DNA of 8,818 nucleotides from Actinomycetes bacterium (GTDB taxonomy: Bacteria; Actinomycetota; Actinomycetes; Streptosporangiales; Streptosporangiaceae). Positions 1-7,031 of the stretch are shown one piece after another. The notes under the pieces were generated by a model. It did not search any database, was not told the origin of the DNA, and was given only the letters and a program-made list of their open reading frames with translations. Made by a program: the position numbers and the translations under genes. The stretch is taken from assembly GCA_023425615.1 (NCBI GenBank), contig JAFACJ010000058.1, positions 1 to 8,818 on the forward strand. Direction: 5' to 3'. Positions within the stretch are counted from its first letter, which is position 1; every line of letters begins with the position of its first letter.

Positions 1-148
1 CGTGAAGGACGTCGGCGCCGGGTTGGTGCGCGGCACGTACGCCTTGGGCGAGATCGGCGAGGCGCTGCTTCAGGGGCGGGCAGCTTGGTCTTCCCCAGCC
101 GATGAGAGGGAAGTATCGGAGAGGGCCGTTGCGGGTGTCGGAATGCAT
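1..148 (-). CDS. 5' end of an unidentified downstream gene (partial)
   Basis: From ATG 148 the minus strand is open to the window edge for 49 codons, giving a protein beginning MHSDTRNGPLRYFPLIGWGR and continuing with an Ala/Leu-rich, probably helical stretch (QRLADLAQGVRAAH). Third positions are largely G or C. It would begin 17 nt after the stop of the SpaB_C gene, as expected for the next gene of the operon, but no convincing Shine-Dalgarno precedes the ATG. I do not recognise the family from this fragment. A second minus-strand frame is also open here but has no start, so this call is tentative. Confidence 0.38.
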   Translation of the reverse strand, partial: MHSDTRNGPLRYFPLIGWGRPSCPPLKQRLADLAQGVRAAHQPGADVLH

Positions 149-165
149 GGTCTGGTCCAAAGGGA

Positions 166-1143
166 TCAGTCGGGTGGCAGCAGAGCGGCTGCTGCGGCGT
201 GGGCGAGGATGCCTTGCTGGTCGGCCGACAGGCCGATGCGGTTCCAGTGGAAGATCACGACGTGGGTGAGCAAGGCGCGCAGCCCTCGCTCCAGGTGTCC
301 TGCGCGGGCGGCGGAGGCGAGTCGGGTGCCGGCGTCGGTGTGGGCGGTGAGCCACGCGGTCGCGTGGGCGGCGGGCCCTTGGGCTGAGAAGAGGGGGCTG
401 ACGGATAGGTCGGGGACCGACAGGAAATGCCTTATGCCGTTGGCGAGCGGTGTCAGGTCCGCGTCGTCTGGTGGGGGTGGTCTCAGCCGGGCGGTTCGGA
501 TGAACACCTCTCCCCGTTCGAACTGATCCAGATGCGCGGCTTGGAACATACCGTTCAGCAGAAGGAGCGACAGTTCCTTGCGGCCTATTGCGGGGGCGGG
601 GTGCCGTGCGTAGTCCAGGATTCCGGTGGAGTCGCGGCAGAACAGGTCGTGGATGACGTCCATGGCGGTCCGGCCGCCGAACGCGGCGGTCTCGGGCTCG
701 TACAGGGTGCGCTGCCAGCGGGCGATCGTCCCTTCCTCGGCCAGATCGTCCAGGGTCTGTGTGACGTCTGCGGGGTCGGCGTTGTGGAGTCGTAGCCGCC
801 AGCATGGATATTTGCGAAGGAACCACCAGCCGCTGATACGGCCGTCGGTGGCCAGAGAATCCAGTCGGGGTCCGAGCAGGTGGGCTCCGATCGTTTCGGC
901 CGACTTCCAGTCGGTGAATTCGATCAGGGCTTGGAACCAGTTGCCGTCGACGGCCTGGTCGAGGGCGGCGATCCCGGCGGCATGGTAGATCGCGACGGCG
1001 TCATCAAGGTCTGCGGGGCTGATGGTGTGGGCTGCGGCGACCGCGGCGGTGTCGTCGCCGGACAGGACGGCCCGCACCGCGGCGCCGATACCGGTGGCCG
1101 CATGGGGCGGGTCGGGTGCGGTGGTCAGGTGATGAGCAGGCAT
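166..1143 (-). CDS. Stand-alone SpaB_C-domain protein (thiopeptide-type bacteriocin biosynthesis protein)
   Basis: A 325-aa protein of the TIGR03891/PF14028 type, the glutamate-elimination half of a split LanB. The diagnostic pieces are WFQALIEFTDW (69-79), GWWFLRKYPCWRLRLH (105-120), YEPETAAFGG (148-157), AMDVIHDLFCRDS (160-172) and HVVIFHWNRIGL (294-305). These supply the Arg residues and His used for elimination in characterised homologues. About 65 N-terminal residues precede the domain (LDDAVAIYHAAGIAALD at 46-62). The ATG at 1143 is inside the end of lanC (19-nt overlap), with only a weak GGGACC ahead, so coupled translation is likely. Since lanB already carries an elimination domain, this is a second copy; it could do the elimination in practice, help on difficult sites or act as a scaffold. 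Which of these holds cannot be told from sequence. Confidence 0.93.
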   Translation of the reverse strand: MPAHHLTTAPDPPHAATGIGAAVRAVLSGDDTAAVAAAHTISPADLDDAVAIYHAAGIAALDQAVDGNWFQALIEFTDWKSAETIGAHLLGPRLDSLATDGRISGWWFLRKYPCWRLRLHNADPADVTQTLDDLAEEGTIARWQRTLYEPETAAFGGRTAMDVIHDLFCRDSTGILDYARHPAPAIGRKELSLLLLNGMFQAAHLDQFERGEVFIRTARLRPPPPDDADLTPLANGIRHFLSVPDLSVSPLFSAQGPAAHATAWLTAHTDAGTRLASAARAGHLERGLRALLTHVVIFHWNRIGLSADQQGILAHAAAAALLPPD

Positions 1144-2270
1144 CGGTCCCAGCCTGAAGAAGGTGGCTTGTCATGGTGCGCGGTTTCGACGGCCAGGGCG
1201 ATTCCAGCTCTTCCGGTCAGCAGGCCGTCGGATCCCGTCTGCTCGGTCAGGTCGGTGAAGCGTGCGGCGAGTGCGGGCAGACGGCGTTCGATTGCGGGAG
1301 TACGGGCGTCCTGGGCTGCCCGGTAGGCGGTTTGGTAGACGCCGGCCAGGCCGTGGCACAGGCTCTCTCTGTCGAGCCGGTCGATCTGCCGGTCGGTGAG
1401 GTTCGCGGCCAGCGCGGCTTCGGCGGCTTCCTGCCGGGTCTGATCGTTGTTCGCTTGTGCGGCCAGTTGGAGTGCGCGGGCGATCCCGACGGCTCCGTAG
1501 CACCAGGATGGCCGTCCGGGGTGGGCGTGGGAGGTGAGGGCCGCGGCGCGCAGGTCGTCTCGGGTGAGCCATTGTGGCCACCACGGCCCGTCGTCGCCGT
1601 CTTGGCGCCACTGGTCGAACAGGCCGACCAGGCAGGAGATCGCCTCGCGCTGCCCGGGGATGGTGTGCCCGGCCAGGGTCGCGAGCGCGAGGAGTGCGAG
1701 GATTCCGGCGGCGCCGTGTGCCATTCCGAGGTTGGCGTGGCCGCCTGGAGTGGGTAGGAGCGGGTCCGGGTCGCCGTCGACCCACCAGCCTGGTAGTTCT
1801 CCTCGGTTGTGGTGGCGTGGCCGGGTGAGGGCGACCAGCCAGGACAGGACATCGCCGAGCTCGTCGCTGCCAGGTGCGCGGATCAGTAGAAGTGCTCCAA
1901 GGCCCGTCAGTCCGCGGAACAGGTCGTAGTCGGCGAATTCGGCGTGCCGGTCGCTCCTTTCCGTCACCGCGGTGGCGTCTGAGAGCTTGCGGGCGGTGAC
2001 CGCTCGGACATGCGCGTCCAGGGTGCGGGCGGCCTCCGCATAGCGTGGATTCTCGTCGCCCGAGGCGCAGGTCAGCATGAATGCCACGGCTGGGGCTCCG
2101 TAGTAGAGGCCGGCATTCGAGCCGGCATCGACTGTCCGCGCCGCCTTCTGGATGGTGGCCTTGGCCGTCGCCCATGGGCCGGTTCCTTGCAGAGCGCGCT
2201 CGATGTCCAGCAGCGCTCGCCCGGCCGCGCCATGGGCGAGGGATTGGGCGGAGGCCGGGTTGTCGGTCAT
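1125..2270 (-). CDS. lanC: Lanthionine synthetase C family cyclase LanC
   Basis: A 381-aa zinc-dependent cyclase that adds Cys thiols to Dha/Dhb to form lanthionine and methyllanthionine rings. All landmarks of the alpha-toroid fold are visible: GLYYGAPAVAF (54-64), DYDLFRGLTGLG (114-125) with the likely catalytic Asp116, GGHANLGMAHGAAGI (176-190) with His185, PSWCYGAVGIARAL (254-267) with zinc ligand Cys257, SLCHGLAG (303-310) with ligands Cys305 and His306, GLLTGRAGIALA (349-360), and the terminal WDRCLLIT. By analogy with NisC (Cys284, Cys330, His331, His212, Asp141) it should be active. The start at ATG 2270 overlaps the lanB stop by 4 nt. The frame extends to 2465, but that extra part is Arg/Pro-rich shadow of lanB. 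The stop lies 19 nt inside the next gene. Confidence 0.96.
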   Translation of the reverse strand: MTDNPASAQSLAHGAAGRALLDIERALQGTGPWATAKATIQKAARTVDAGSNAGLYYGAPAVAFMLTCASGDENPRYAEAARTLDAHVRAVTARKLSDATAVTERSDRHAEFADYDLFRGLTGLGALLLIRAPGSDELGDVLSWLVALTRPRHHNRGELPGWWVDGDPDPLLPTPGGHANLGMAHGAAGILALLALATLAGHTIPGQREAISCLVGLFDQWRQDGDDGPWWPQWLTRDDLRAAALTSHAHPGRPSWCYGAVGIARALQLAAQANNDQTRQEAAEAALAANLTDRQIDRLDRESLCHGLAGVYQTAYRAAQDARTPAIERRLPALAARFTDLTEQTGSDGLLTGRAGIALAVETAHHDKPPSSGWDRCLLIT

Positions 2271-5200
2271 CTCTGCCTTCCCCTGGCCAGGAGCCGCATC
2301 GCGGCGGCGCGTGCGAGTCGTCCGGTGCCCTGCTCGGTCTCGGGGTCGACGAAGACCGCGCGCCGGTGGTGTTCGTGCAGCAGGCTGCGCAGGACCGTGC
2401 CTGCCTCGCGTTGGCCGGTCAGTGCGAGGCGGTAGGAGGAGAGCGCCTCGTCGCGTTGCAGCCATGCCGTCGCGAGTTCGTCCCCGCCGGGAGATGAGCG
2501 GGCGGCCCGGTAGCCGTCTTCGGGGTAGGCCAGCTGGTGCACGTAGGCCGCCACAGCACGGTCGACCGGTCTGCCGCCCTGCGGAAGTCGGTCGATGAGA
2601 GCCTGGTAGCCGGAAGCGGGGTCGGGCGCGAACGCGGCGGCAAGGTGGACCATCCCGGCCGCGGCCAGCGCCTGTGCCGGGATGCCGCTATCACGGGCGA
2701 TGCGCAACTGGGCGATCGCTGCGCGGGTGTCCGTGGCGAACACCTGCTCAGCGGCCTCCCACGCTGTCCCGGTGCCGTATCGGCCGCAAGGCTCGTGCCA
2801 GGAGGCGAAAGAGAGCCGACCGGGCAGTCCGGCCTCGGTCAGCCGTTCGGCGAAGTCAGCAAAAGCCCGTGCGACGAGCCCGTGGGCATCGGCGTCAAGG
2901 AGCCGGACGGTGACCGACACGTACTGGTCCGATTCGGGCCGGAGCATGTCGCGGTGGCGGTTCACCCACCACCGCTCGACCGAACCGTCCAGCTCCGCGA
3001 GGAAGGCGGGCAGGGGGCCGGTGAGGATGTCGTCGAACCGGGCGGGGCTGCCGATGAGCTGGGCGTGCAGCACCAGCCCTGCGCCTGGCCTGTGCACCCG
3101 GCCGACCGGGGCGGTTGCCAGCAAGGGGCGCGGTGTCGGGTCGGCGGCGTGCATCGGGACGAGGAACTCCACCGGTCGGCCGACCCACCCCAGCCCGTCG
3201 GCCGATCCGTCCTCCATCAACTCCAGCCGGCCCAGCTTGCGCAACTGGATCTCCAGGAGGCCGCGGTCCAGGGCCCGGTCGAGATCGAGCGGAAGCCGCA
3301 GACCTCCGGCCGCGGCCACGATGCGGGTCGGGACCCGCCAGCGGCGCCTCCATTCTGGAATCGGGAGCCCGCGCACGGGGTGGAGGTCGGCGGCCTCAAG
3401 GATCCAGCGGGCCGGTGACAGGACGGTCCGCCGGTAGCGGATGCGCGGCACGAAGGTCAGGGTGCGTGCGGCGCCGAGGTCGAAGGAGGTGAACACCGCG
3501 GAGCGTGCGGTGGCGACCTGGGCGATGAACCTGGGGAGCGGCCCGGCGTGGCCGGACAGGGTGAGCGCGTGCGGGACCTGCGGCACCACGCGGCGGCCAG
3601 TGGAGACCTGCACCAGATACATCTGCTCGGCATCGGCCGTGACCGCCAGATCCTCCAAGTCGATGACCGTCCCGCTCTTGGCGTCTGCGGGAGCGTCCCC
3701 CACCGCAACGACGCGTCGTAGGAACGCTGGGATACGGGTGACGTTCTCGGGGTGGGGACGGCGGGGCGGGAACGCCACCTGCACTGAGACCGTGTCGCTG
3801 GACTGGTCGGCATAGGTCTCGGCGAGCCGGTCCCGGACGTCGTCGTCCAAGAGGTAGGCGAATCGGCCGGCCATGCTGGAGGGCACCAGGGGCGTTGCGG
3901 TCACCCGCAGGTGGAAGTCGCCGCGGTCGATCGCCGCGGTGCTTTTTGCGTACAGGGCGAACCCGATCTCGATCCGGTCGGGTGGCACGACGGTAGTGGG
4001 GTCGCCGACGGTGAGGGCTGCGACGTCGTCGTCGGTCAGCGCGATCTCGTCGGCGTCGTCGAGCATGGCTTGCTGGATCAGCCGCATCAGCGCCACATCG
4101 CGCTCGGTGAGGATGCGGTGGGCGGGCCGTGCTCGCGTCGAGCCGAGGAATCCGCCGGGATAGCCCAATCCCGCCTCCGACACCAGCTCCGTCACCGGCA
4201 CCAGTGCGCCGGGGCCGTACTGCTTGCGGAACCGGTCGTGGTAATCCAGCCATGTGGTCGACCCGAATGGCCTGGTGCCCGTGCGCAGCAGCACACCGGC
4301 CGCTCTCTGGGCTTCGGTGAGGATGAGAGGAGGGATCGACAGGTCGGCATCCAGCCGCACGTCATACGCAAGGGCTGGGCGTGTGGACGCCTGGATGGAC
4401 GTCATCGTCGCCACCGCACGATCTGCCGCGTCGCCATCGTTGCCGCTGTTGTGCGCCTGCACTTCCTCGTGGATGCGCTCCAGTCGGGCGAGCAGATCGG
4501 TGACGTCTTCCAGGCCGGGTGGGGTCTCACCCGGCCTGATGGCCTCGCGCAGAGCGCGGATGAGGTGGGGGAGGGCGTCGACCTCTGTCATTGGCGCTCG
4601 CAGACCGGTGATGAGCGAGCCTTGTTCGATGAGTCCGTCCACGATGGATCGGATGCGTTCACCGGACGTCGCGGGGTAGGCGGCTGCCACGGCCGCTTCG
4701 ACCTGACCGTAGAGAACAGGAGTGCGGGCGGCGGCGAGCGCGAGAAGGACAGGCCGGGTAGCGCGCACCGATGCCTCTCGCAGCGGTCCGGGCTCTCGCT
4801 CACCGGTCGGGGTCCGGCGCATCACGACCACCCGGCCGTCGCGGATGAGCGCGGTGCTGTCGGCGACGACGTGCAGCTGCGGGCGGAGCACAGGATGCCG
4901 CTCGATCCTGTCGATGACGTCGGTCAGCCACTCGGCGTCCACGCGGACGACGGATCGGTGGCTCTCACCGATCCGGGCAGCCGCCGGACCGATGCGGGCT
5001 GCGGTGATTCCGGCGAACAGCCCGAAGGGCGTGCAGCGGCCGTGCCACCGCTGCACATAGGAGGCCAAAGAGGCGATCGAGCGGCGCAGGTCGCGGACTG
5101 CGGCCGCAGTAACAGTGGCGGTGTGACGGTCCAGGCTGTCGGCCAGGACAGGGCTGGCCAGCCTGATCGCGGCTTTGACCTGCGGATGCTCCCAGGTCTT

Positions 5201-5362
5201 GACCAGCCAGGCACGGCCCTCGGCCTCCAAGGCGGCACTGTCGGCCAGGTCGAGGTCGGGGAGGGTGAGTCCACCGGGGTCGGTGGTCGCACGCGCCAGC
5301 ACCACCCCGCAGTGGCGATAAAGGGTGAAGGGGACGGGAGGAATCGAGCGGGGGGTCGTCAC
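2267..5362 (-). CDS. lanB: Full-length class I lantibiotic dehydratase LanB
   Basis: A 1031-aa two-domain dehydratase, the usual LanB length (about 1000 aa). The N-terminal glutamylation domain (about 50-740) uses glutamyl-tRNA to esterify precursor Ser/Thr. It shows the hallmark YVQRWHGRCTPFGLFAG (102-118), FGSTTWLDYHDRF (366-378) with QYGPGALVPV, HPVRGLPIPEWRRRW (661-675) and EFLVPM (732-737). The C-terminal SpaB_C elimination domain (about 757-1005) removes glutamate to give Dha/Dhb. It has a divergent WWVNRH (798-803), VTVRLL (817-822), RYGTGTAWEAAEQVF (861-875) and LLHEHHRR (994-1001), so Arg and His at the expected catalytic places look retained. The start is GTG 5362 with GGGAG 5 nt upstream; an ATG overlapping this GTG reads straight into TGA. 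The stop overlaps the lanC start as ATGA. The enzyme is cytoplasmic and presumably recognises the FVLD leader box. Confidence 0.96.
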   Translation of the reverse strand: MTTPRSIPPVPFTLYRHCGVVLARATTDPGGLTLPDLDLADSAALEAEGRAWLVKTWEHPQVKAAIRLASPVLADSLDRHTATVTAAAVRDLRRSIASLASYVQRWHGRCTPFGLFAGITAARIGPAAARIGESHRSVVRVDAEWLTDVIDRIERHPVLRPQLHVVADSTALIRDGRVVVMRRTPTGEREPGPLREASVRATRPVLLALAAARTPVLYGQVEAAVAAAYPATSGERIRSIVDGLIEQGSLITGLRAPMTEVDALPHLIRALREAIRPGETPPGLEDVTDLLARLERIHEEVQAHNSGNDGDAADRAVATMTSIQASTRPALAYDVRLDADLSIPPLILTEAQRAAGVLLRTGTRPFGSTTWLDYHDRFRKQYGPGALVPVTELVSEAGLGYPGGFLGSTRARPAHRILTERDVALMRLIQQAMLDDADEIALTDDDVAALTVGDPTTVVPPDRIEIGFALYAKSTAAIDRGDFHLRVTATPLVPSSMAGRFAYLLDDDVRDRLAETYADQSSDTVSVQVAFPPRRPHPENVTRIPAFLRRVVAVGDAPADAKSGTVIDLEDLAVTADAEQMYLVQVSTGRRVVPQVPHALTLSGHAGPLPRFIAQVATARSAVFTSFDLGAARTLTFVPRIRYRRTVLSPARWILEAADLHPVRGLPIPEWRRRWRVPTRIVAAAGGLRLPLDLDRALDRGLLEIQLRKLGRLELMEDGSADGLGWVGRPVEFLVPMHAADPTPRPLLATAPVGRVHRPGAGLVLHAQLIGSPARFDDILTGPLPAFLAELDGSVERWWVNRHRDMLRPESDQYVSVTVRLLDADAHGLVARAFADFAERLTEAGLPGRLSFASWHEPCGRYGTGTAWEAAEQVFATDTRAAIAQLRIARDSGIPAQALAAAGMVHLAAAFAPDPASGYQALIDRLPQGGRPVDRAVAAYVHQLAYPEDGYRAARSSPGGDELATAWLQRDEALSSYRLALTGQREAGTVLRSLLHEHHRRAVFVDPETEQGTGRLARAAAMRLLARGRQR

Positions 5363-5383
5363 ATCAGCTCCCGGAAAGGGGCT

Positions 5384-5421
5384 CTTCGTCCTGCCCGCAC
5401 CCAGGTGCGGGCGGGACGAAG
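5384..5421 (-). promoter_or_regulatory. Strong hairpin between precursor and lanB (attenuator / mRNA-stabilising stem)
   Basis: Two 18-nt arms, CTTCGTCCTGCCCGCACC at 5384-5401 and GGTGCGGGCGGGACGAAG at 5404-5421, are complementary except for one pair (5392/5413), which is an A-C mismatch in the minus-strand transcript. With a 4-nt loop about 17 pairs remain, mostly G-C. It starts 17 nt after the precursor stop and ends 21 nt before the lanB start. No U-tract follows, so it is not a textbook full terminator. A stem of this kind between lanA and lanB is a known way to give abundant precursor mRNA with limited readthrough into enzyme genes. Confidence 0.82.
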
Positions 5422-5438
5422 GGGCGGTAGCGGAAGGA

Positions 5439-5630
5439 TCAGACGGGGTCGGCGGAGCCGGTGTTGCACGCGGTGGTCTGGCAGCTGCTACCGCAGCCGT
5501 CGCCGGTGTCGCAGTCGGCGAGCCTGGGGGTCAGGGTCTCGACCACACGCATGTCCAGTACGAACTCGTCGTCTTCCAGGGGAAGGGCGTCCGCCGCGGC
5601 GGACGGCACCTGGGCGGCCAAGGGGCTCAT
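5439..5630 (-). CDS. lanA: FxLD family class I lanthipeptide precursor peptide
   Basis: A 63-residue ribosomal precursor. An acidic leader carries the signature FVLD (residues 23-26) followed by MRVVE. This box gives the FxLD family its name and resembles the FNLD box bound by class I dehydratases. The C-terminal part is rich in Cys, Ser, Thr, Gly and Asp, including CGSSCQTTAC (46-55). Cys lie at 40, 46, 50 and 55, so at most four lanthionine-type rings can form. Candidate dehydration sites are T42, S48, S49, T52, T53, T57 and S59; T32 and T34 may still be leader. Asp39, Asp41 and Asp44 are candidate targets of the PIMT-like enzyme. Asp44-Gly45 is chemically the likeliest to form an aspartimide. 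The leader cleavage site cannot be read off: there is no GG motif, and the core probably begins between 31 and 40. Final product and activity are unknown. Confidence 0.94.
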   Translation of the reverse strand: MSPLAAQVPSAAADALPLEDDEFVLDMRVVETLTPRLADCDTGDGCGSSCQTTACNTGSADPV

Positions 5631-5636
5631 GTCCTG

Positions 5637-5642
5637 CTCCTC
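5637..5642 (-). promoter_or_regulatory. Ribosome binding site of the precursor gene
   Basis: A near-perfect GAGGAG lies 6 nt before the precursor ATG. It is the strongest Shine-Dalgarno in the cluster, in keeping with the need for more precursor than enzyme. Confidence 0.75.
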
Positions 5643-5681
5643 TTGCTCGATATCGGGGGTTGCCCGGTCGGAGGCGGGAGT

Positions 5682-6911
5682 TCAATCCGCCGTTGACCAG
5701 GAGATCGCGACCAGGCCGTGTTCCTTCTCCAGCACGGCGGCCTGATCCGGGATACGTGCGTGGTCGCTGCCGTGGGGCCAGTAGGTAATGCTGTCGGGGG
5801 ATGGCCGTCCGGCCTCATCCCATGCCCGCAACTCGGCGGCCAAGGTCTGGACCGCGGCGGCATCGCCCCAGCCGCGGGCCCCGTACTCGGCTCCGCTGTC
5901 CCTGGTCTCTCCGGCGGGCCGGGAGGCCAGGTAGGCGATCGACCCTCCGTCGACGATGCCGAACGGGAACCGGTCCCTGCCGACTTTCTCCCGCGCCAGG
6001 GCGGTGCCCGGTTCGGCGGTGATACGGCAGAAGCCGGGCAGGCGGCAGGCGAACCACAGGATGAGGTCGGCGAACGACACTCCATAGGGGATGGTGACGC
6101 CTGACCACGACTCGGTGCGGGGCCCGGAGAGAACACCGTCGAGCTTGCCCAGGTCACCGGGAGGATCGGCGTCGAACCGGAGGTCGACCGCGTTGCCTGC
6201 GGGGTCGGGCAGGACGAAGGTGCGGTCGTGGTGGGCGCCGTCTCCCTGCATGGGGACGAACCCGCATTCCTCCAGCGTCTGGCTCTCCAGGTGGTCGCCG
6301 ACGCGGCGGAAACCGATGCTGCGGGTGATCCCGTTCATGCGCAGCGGCACCGCCAGGCGGCCGGTCGGGGCCAGGTGGGCGAGCCAGGCCGGCGAGAGGT
6401 CCCATGCGCCCGCCGTGACCACGATGGCGTCCACGCTCCCCAGGTCGGGGATGGGATGCTCGGCGTCGGCCAGGTGGACCACCACGCGGCTGGTGTAGCC
6501 GGTGGCATCCAAAGCCGCACTGGCACGCGTGGTGACGTCGGGGTCGATGTCGACGGTGAAGACTCGACCGCTCTCACCGACGACCTCGGCGATCAGCGCC
6601 GCGTTGAGGCCGCCGGACCCGATCTCCAAAACGGTGTCCCCCGGACCGATGCCGGCCTGCTCGATCTGGCGGGCCTGGATGAACGGCGCCGACAACGAGG
6701 ACAGGACCTCGCCGCCCGGTCCGACCTTGGTGAACACCGCGTCGTCGGGGTTGTAGGCGGCTTCCAGAGTGGTCCCCTCCGGCATGAACGCCTCACGTGG
6801 AACGCACCGGAACGCGGCCTCGACCCTGCCGTCGGTGATCTTTCCAGCGGCCACGAGCCCATCGGTCATCTCGTGACGGGCTCGCGTCGCCTCATCGGTA
6901 TCGACGACCAT
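5682..6911 (-). CDS. FxLD-system PIMT-like O-methyltransferase
   Basis: A 409-aa SAM-dependent methyltransferase related to protein-L-isoaspartate O-methyltransferase. The PIMT fold occupies about residues 1-205: the EAAFRCVPREAFMP entry motif (31-44), the SSLSAPFIQ substrate loop (71-79), SAM motif I VLEIGSGGLNAAL (94-106), the acidic post-I strand FTVDIDP (118-124), DAIVVTAGA (161-169) and LAPTGRLAVPLR (180-191). About 200 further residues form a C-terminal extension that classical PIMT (about 210-220 aa) lacks. This size and context match the 'methyltransferase, FxLD system' family described by TIGRFAMs. Related lanthipeptide enzymes (LanSA/OlvSA type) methylate an Asp side chain of the cyclised peptide, which then collapses to aspartimide and opens to isoaspartate. 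The same chemistry is inferred here. The gene ends 51 nt before the precursor, its probable substrate. Confidence 0.93.
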   Translation of the reverse strand: MVVDTDEATRARHEMTDGLVAAGKITDGRVEAAFRCVPREAFMPEGTTLEAAYNPDDAVFTKVGPGGEVLSSLSAPFIQARQIEQAGIGPGDTVLEIGSGGLNAALIAEVVGESGRVFTVDIDPDVTTRASAALDATGYTSRVVVHLADAEHPIPDLGSVDAIVVTAGAWDLSPAWLAHLAPTGRLAVPLRMNGITRSIGFRRVGDHLESQTLEECGFVPMQGDGAHHDRTFVLPDPAGNAVDLRFDADPPGDLGKLDGVLSGPRTESWSGVTIPYGVSFADLILWFACRLPGFCRITAEPGTALAREKVGRDRFPFGIVDGGSIAYLASRPAGETRDSGAEYGARGWGDAAAVQTLAAELRAWDEAGRPSPDSITYWPHGSDHARIPDQAAVLEKEHGLVAISWSTAD

Positions 6912-7031
6912 GTACGGATCCCCCTCGATCTCTCCTGTGGGCCATGTCCGGCGCGGTTCGCGGACCGGTGAAGGCGTCACCAGATACCTTGCGGGTGTCC
7001 TTCAGCCCGAAGCCAGGAGTTTTCAAGAGTT
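6912..7031 (-). promoter_or_regulatory. Intergenic region between regulator and lan genes: candidate promoter/operator
   Basis: This 120-nt gap is the only sizeable non-coding space ahead of the lanthipeptide genes, so an operon promoter is most likely here. On the minus strand TTGAAA (7026-7021) resembles a -35 box but no good -10 follows at 17-18 nt; TATCTG (6986-6981) is a possible -10 without a convincing -35. A 5-5-5 inverted repeat, GGTGA/TCACC (6967-6971 and 6977-6981), abuts that -10-like site and could be an operator. A GAGTTTT heptamer is directly repeated at 7017-7023 and 7027-7033, one helical turn apart. Readthrough from the regulator gene is also possible. Nothing here resembles a riboswitch. 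Confidence 0.35.
6920..6926 (-). promoter_or_regulatory. Ribosome binding site of the methyltransferase gene
   Basis: GAGGGGG lies 8 nt upstream of ATG 6911. It decides the start: the frame is open up to a GTG at 6980, but that codon has no Shine-Dalgarno and the extra 23 residues are not typical of the PIMT fold. Confidence 0.7.

Noticed and set aside
2..526. A plus-strand open frame of 174 codons at the left edge
   Set aside because: Most of it is antisense to the SpaB_C gene, whose motifs are unmistakable. The protein is Arg/Ser/Ala-rich with no recognisable domain.
2271..2465. N-terminal extension of LanC to an upstream start
   Set aside because: The added residues are Arg/Pro-rich out-of-frame lanB sequence. 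The ATG at 2270 forms a standard ATGA overlap and gives the usual LanC N-terminus.
5384..5421. Hairpin as a full rho-independent terminator ending the precursor transcript
   Set aside because: No run of uridines follows the stem, and lanB, lanC and the SpaB_C gene downstream have no other obvious promoter in the short gap.
3911..5788. A 625-codon open frame on the plus strand running antisense to lanB, the hairpin and the precursor gene
   Set aside because: It is the mirror of well-supported minus-strand genes, is rich in Arg/Gly/Val of the kind produced by antisense GC-rich codons, shows no domain and crosses gene boundaries. It is a GC-skew artefact.
6912..6980. Longer methyltransferase starting at GTG 6980
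   Set aside because: There is no Shine-Dalgarno before the GTG, whereas GAGGGGG precedes ATG 6911; the added residues are not PIMT-like.
7000..7012. Small hairpin CTTC/GAAG after the XRE gene as a terminator
   Set aside because: Only four base pairs and no U-tract; far too weak to call.
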